This document shows positions 5,402-7,244 of a stretch of DNA of 7,244 nt, in pieces (the stretch's first letter is position 1; each line of letters starts with the position of its first letter). This DNA is from Spirochaetota bacterium (lineage in GTDB: Bacteria > Spirochaetota > Leptospiria > Turneriellales > Turneriellaceae). A program made the translations under genes and the position numbers. The stretch spans positions 1 to 7,244 of the forward strand of contig JAKQXK010000569.1 in NCBI GenBank assembly GCA_029561505.1, given 5' to 3'. Under the pieces are notes generated by a model. The model saw only the letters and a program-made list of their open reading frames with translations, searched no databases and was not told where the DNA came from.

Positions 5402-7102
5402 TCAGGAACCGGTTTTCGCGGCCGTATTGATGTCTTTAGTCTCGGCAAGGGCGAGCAGCACTTCTGTCAAATGCGCCGCCGCCTCGAAATAGGGCAATAT
5501 AACTTCGTTCGCGCCTGCATTCTTGAGTTCGTTAATCTGCGAGTTAAGGTCTGCGTTGGCGACAATAAAAGCCGTGCTGTTGAGTTGCCTGCAAAGCCTG
5601 ACGATTTTCTGATTCGACGTGCCCTTGAGCAACAGATCGGGAATCGACGAAATGATAATTCGCGTATTCTCGATGCCTGCGTGTAGCAGCGTGTCGACGT
5701 GGCTGATATCGCCGTAATGGTGAGCAATATTTCTCGCCTCAAGCTCGCGCACAGTCTCGAGATTAAAGTCGATGACCAGAATATCGCTTAAGAGTTCGGG
5801 CCGCCGCAGCGAAACAAATTCGATGAGCGCCTGGGCTCCCCTGTGGTAGCCCAGAATTGTGATGGGTTTGCCCGCTTTCATGTGTATTTCAGCATGTTCA
5901 ATGCGACTTGTTCGCCGCACCAGGCCGAGGCGACGAAAAAGCCGTTCTAAAAGAATATAGATTTCGTGGTTATATTGAATCAGATAGGCAGAGGTGATTG
6001 AAGTAAAAGACATCGCAAAAAGCACCGCCCCCATTGTTTCTTGCCGAATTTGATTGTAGCTGACGCCAAGCGCTGTGATCACGAGCGCAAACTCGCTCAC
6101 CTGTGCGAGATTGAGGCTTGTCAGAAATGAGTTTCTGAGGTTCGTCTTGCCGGCCAAACTCAGCGGAATTACGATCAGAAAGCGCGAGACAAAAGTGAAG
6201 CCAATAATCAGCGCCACGGGTGCGATGTAACGCGTATCAGGCCAGGGAATTTTCATGCCCAGTGAAATGAAAAAGAGCGTCAGAAAAACATCGCGTAGCG
6301 GCAAGATCTTTGCGGTGACGTGAAAGCTGTACGGAAAAGTCGAAATTGCCACGCCTGCGATGAGCGCCCCCATTTCCATGGATAATCCCATCAGCTTCGC
6401 GGCCCCAGAGACCCCGACGCACCAGCCAATAGAGAGCATGATAATTATCTCTGGGCTGCGGGCCACGGGTTCAAAGAGTCGACGTAAAACATAACGACTG
6501 AACAAAAATGCCAGAACCACCAAAAGCAGCGATTTGCCGAGCGCAATCGCGATTGGTATTGCGCCGGGCGTCGCGAGATTGGGCTGAATCGCCAGCAGCA
6601 AAATTGCCCAGACATCTTGAAACAGCAGAATACCGACGGTGAGCTTTCCCGAATATGAATCGAGCTGAAGTTTGTCGGCGAGAATCTTGATCACGATTGC
6701 GGTGCTGCTGAGGCTGCACGCCAGCGCGAGGTACAAGGCTTCAAGGTTTGAGCCATTGAGCGCATAACCTATACTTGAAAAGAAGAGCAGGCCAGAAACA
6801 GCAGTGAGCAAGAACTGGCCGACACCTGCAAGGTAAACTTTGCGCAGAATCGTGATGAGGTGTGTCGGCTGCATCTCGAGGCCGAGAATAAACAGCAGAA
6901 GTATTAATCCTATTTCTGAAATGGTTTCGATATTTTCAATATTCGTGACGAGTTGCGGGCCGATTTCAGGGCCAATGATTACCCCGCCGATAAGATAGGC
7001 GATGATCGCGGGCTGTTTGATGCGCTCGACGATGTAACCAACGACCGTGGCGACAAAGAAGGTAATGCCGAGATCTTGCAACAGGCCGTGCATATGGGGC
7101 AT
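5402..7102 (-). CDS. CPA2/Kef-type cation:proton antiporter with RCK domain
   Basis: This 566-aa inner-membrane protein belongs to the monovalent cation:proton antiporter-2 family (Kef-type K+ efflux or Na+/K+:H+ exchange). Residues about 8-385 hold roughly 12 hydrophobic segments. Family landmarks include IKQPAIIAYLIGGVIIGP (28-45), LILLLFILGLEM (66-77), LACSLSSTAIVIKIL (127-141), LLFQDVWAIL (159-168) with the ion-path Gln162-Asp163, and the QVSEFALVI segment (334-342), which corresponds to GEFAFV in Kef. Residues about 412-525 form a cytoplasmic Rossmann-type RCK (TrkA-N) domain with the acidic end of strand 2 (ILVIDFN, Asp445) and YGDIS (463-467). Its glycine loop reads GYHRGA (418-423) instead of the usual GxGxxG. 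No separate RCK-C domain follows. ATG 7102 is used; ATG 7093 is an in-frame alternative three codons on, and neither has a clear Shine-Dalgarno. KefB/KefC or a related antiporter cannot be told apart from sequence alone. No KefF/KefG-like partner is nearby. Confidence 0.92.
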   Translation of the reverse strand: MPHMHGLLQDLGITFFVATVVGYIVERIKQPAIIAYLIGGVIIGPEIGPQLVTNIENIETISEIGLILLLFILGLEMQPTHLITILRKVYLAGVGQFLLTAVSGLLFFSSIGYALNGSNLEALYLALACSLSSTAIVIKILADKLQLDSYSGKLTVGILLFQDVWAILLLAIQPNLATPGAIPIAIALGKSLLLVVLAFLFSRYVLRRLFEPVARSPEIIIMLSIGWCVGVSGAAKLMGLSMEMGALIAGVAISTFPYSFHVTAKILPLRDVFLTLFFISLGMKIPWPDTRYIAPVALIIGFTFVSRFLIVIPLSLAGKTNLRNSFLTSLNLAQVSEFALVITALGVSYNQIRQETMGAVLFAMSFTSITSAYLIQYNHEIYILLERLFRRLGLVRRTSRIEHAEIHMKAGKPITILGYHRGAQALIEFVSLRRPELLSDILVIDFNLETVRELEARNIAHHYGDISHVDTLLHAGIENTRIIISSIPDLLLKGTSNQKIVRLCRQLNSTAFIVANADLNSQINELKNAGANEVILPYFEAAAHLTEVLLALAETKDINTAAKTGS

Positions 7103-7209
7103 GAAAAAAATCAGGGCGATGCGTCAAGAGAGAACCTGCGCAAAGAATTTCGAAGGCCGCACCGTTTCTAACAGAATCTTCATACATTCGGGTGAATCTT
7201 AATAACATT

Positions 7210-7240
7210 TATGCGTGCAAGATGGCATTGAGCACGCATA
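7210..7240. repeat. 9-bp inverted repeat upstream of the Kef-like gene
   Basis: TATGCGTGC (7210-7218) and GCACGCATA (7232-7240) are exact reverse complements separated by 13 nt. The repeat lies about 110 nt upstream of the transporter start in a non-coding stretch. It could be an operator, or a hairpin in a transcript of a gene beyond the window edge. The window ends 4 nt later, so the context on the right is missing. Confidence 0.4.
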
Positions 7241-7244
7241 TTCT

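Noticed and set aside
4744..5448. 234-codon open frame antisense to hisS
   Set aside because: It lies almost wholly within hisS, which is certain from its class II motifs. The long antisense frame is explained by codon bias, and no family features are visible.
7104..7134. TTGACG on the minus strand just upstream of the Kef-like gene as a -35 box
   Set aside because: The -10 would fall on the T7 run and start codon, and no matching hexamer is there.
7222..7244. Possible plus-strand gene start (ATG at 7222) at the right edge
   Set aside because: Only seven codons are visible, without a ribosome-binding site, and the ATG lies in the loop of the inverted repeat.

Overview
The window (GC roughly mid-50s by eye) looks like a chromosomal segment from a diderm bacterium, most likely a spirochaete of the Leptospira/Leptonema/Turneriella group. 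The hints are two short lipoproteins whose lipid-attachment Cys is preceded by Gln or Asn (a relaxed spirochaetal-type lipobox), a beta-barrel protein with a C-terminal aromatic residue, a free-standing PilZ protein, and gatA sitting apart from gatC and gatB. The taxonomic call is an inference from sequence style, not from a marker match.

Layout, left to right. (1) 1-75: the last 24 codons of an upstream gene, closed by a near-perfect palindromic terminator at 78-113. (2) 143-2144: a tightly packed plus-strand unit of three envelope genes, namely a signal-peptide-bearing outer-membrane beta-barrel candidate, a 170-aa lipoprotein with an extremely basic C-terminal tail, and a 141-aa lipoprotein. 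The junctions overlap by 7 nt and 4 nt, so the three are probably translated in a coupled way. I cannot assign any of the three to a named family. (3) 2202-2627: a PilZ (c-di-GMP receptor) protein with a Lys/Thr/Ala-rich N-terminal tail, closed by a strong hairpin at 2619-2656. (4) 2699-5400: gatA (Glu-tRNA(Gln)/Asp-tRNA(Asn) amidotransferase subunit A) and hisS (histidyl-tRNA synthetase), 8 nt apart, forming a small translation operon. (5) 5402-7102, minus strand: a CPA2/Kef-type monovalent cation:proton antiporter or K+ efflux protein with a C-terminal RCK (TrkA-N) domain, convergent with hisS with one base between the stop codons. (6) 7103-7244: the upstream region of the transporter gene, holding a 9-bp inverted repeat but no gene I can support.

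The gatA-hisS pair supplies core aminoacyl-tRNA chemistry, and the Kef-like protein is a housekeeping ion transporter. The part most likely to be undescribed is the overlapping barrel/lipoprotein/lipoprotein unit, possibly with the PilZ gene as a fourth member. Most starts in the window lack a clear Shine-Dalgarno sequence. I see no mobile element, CRISPR array, tRNA or rRNA.
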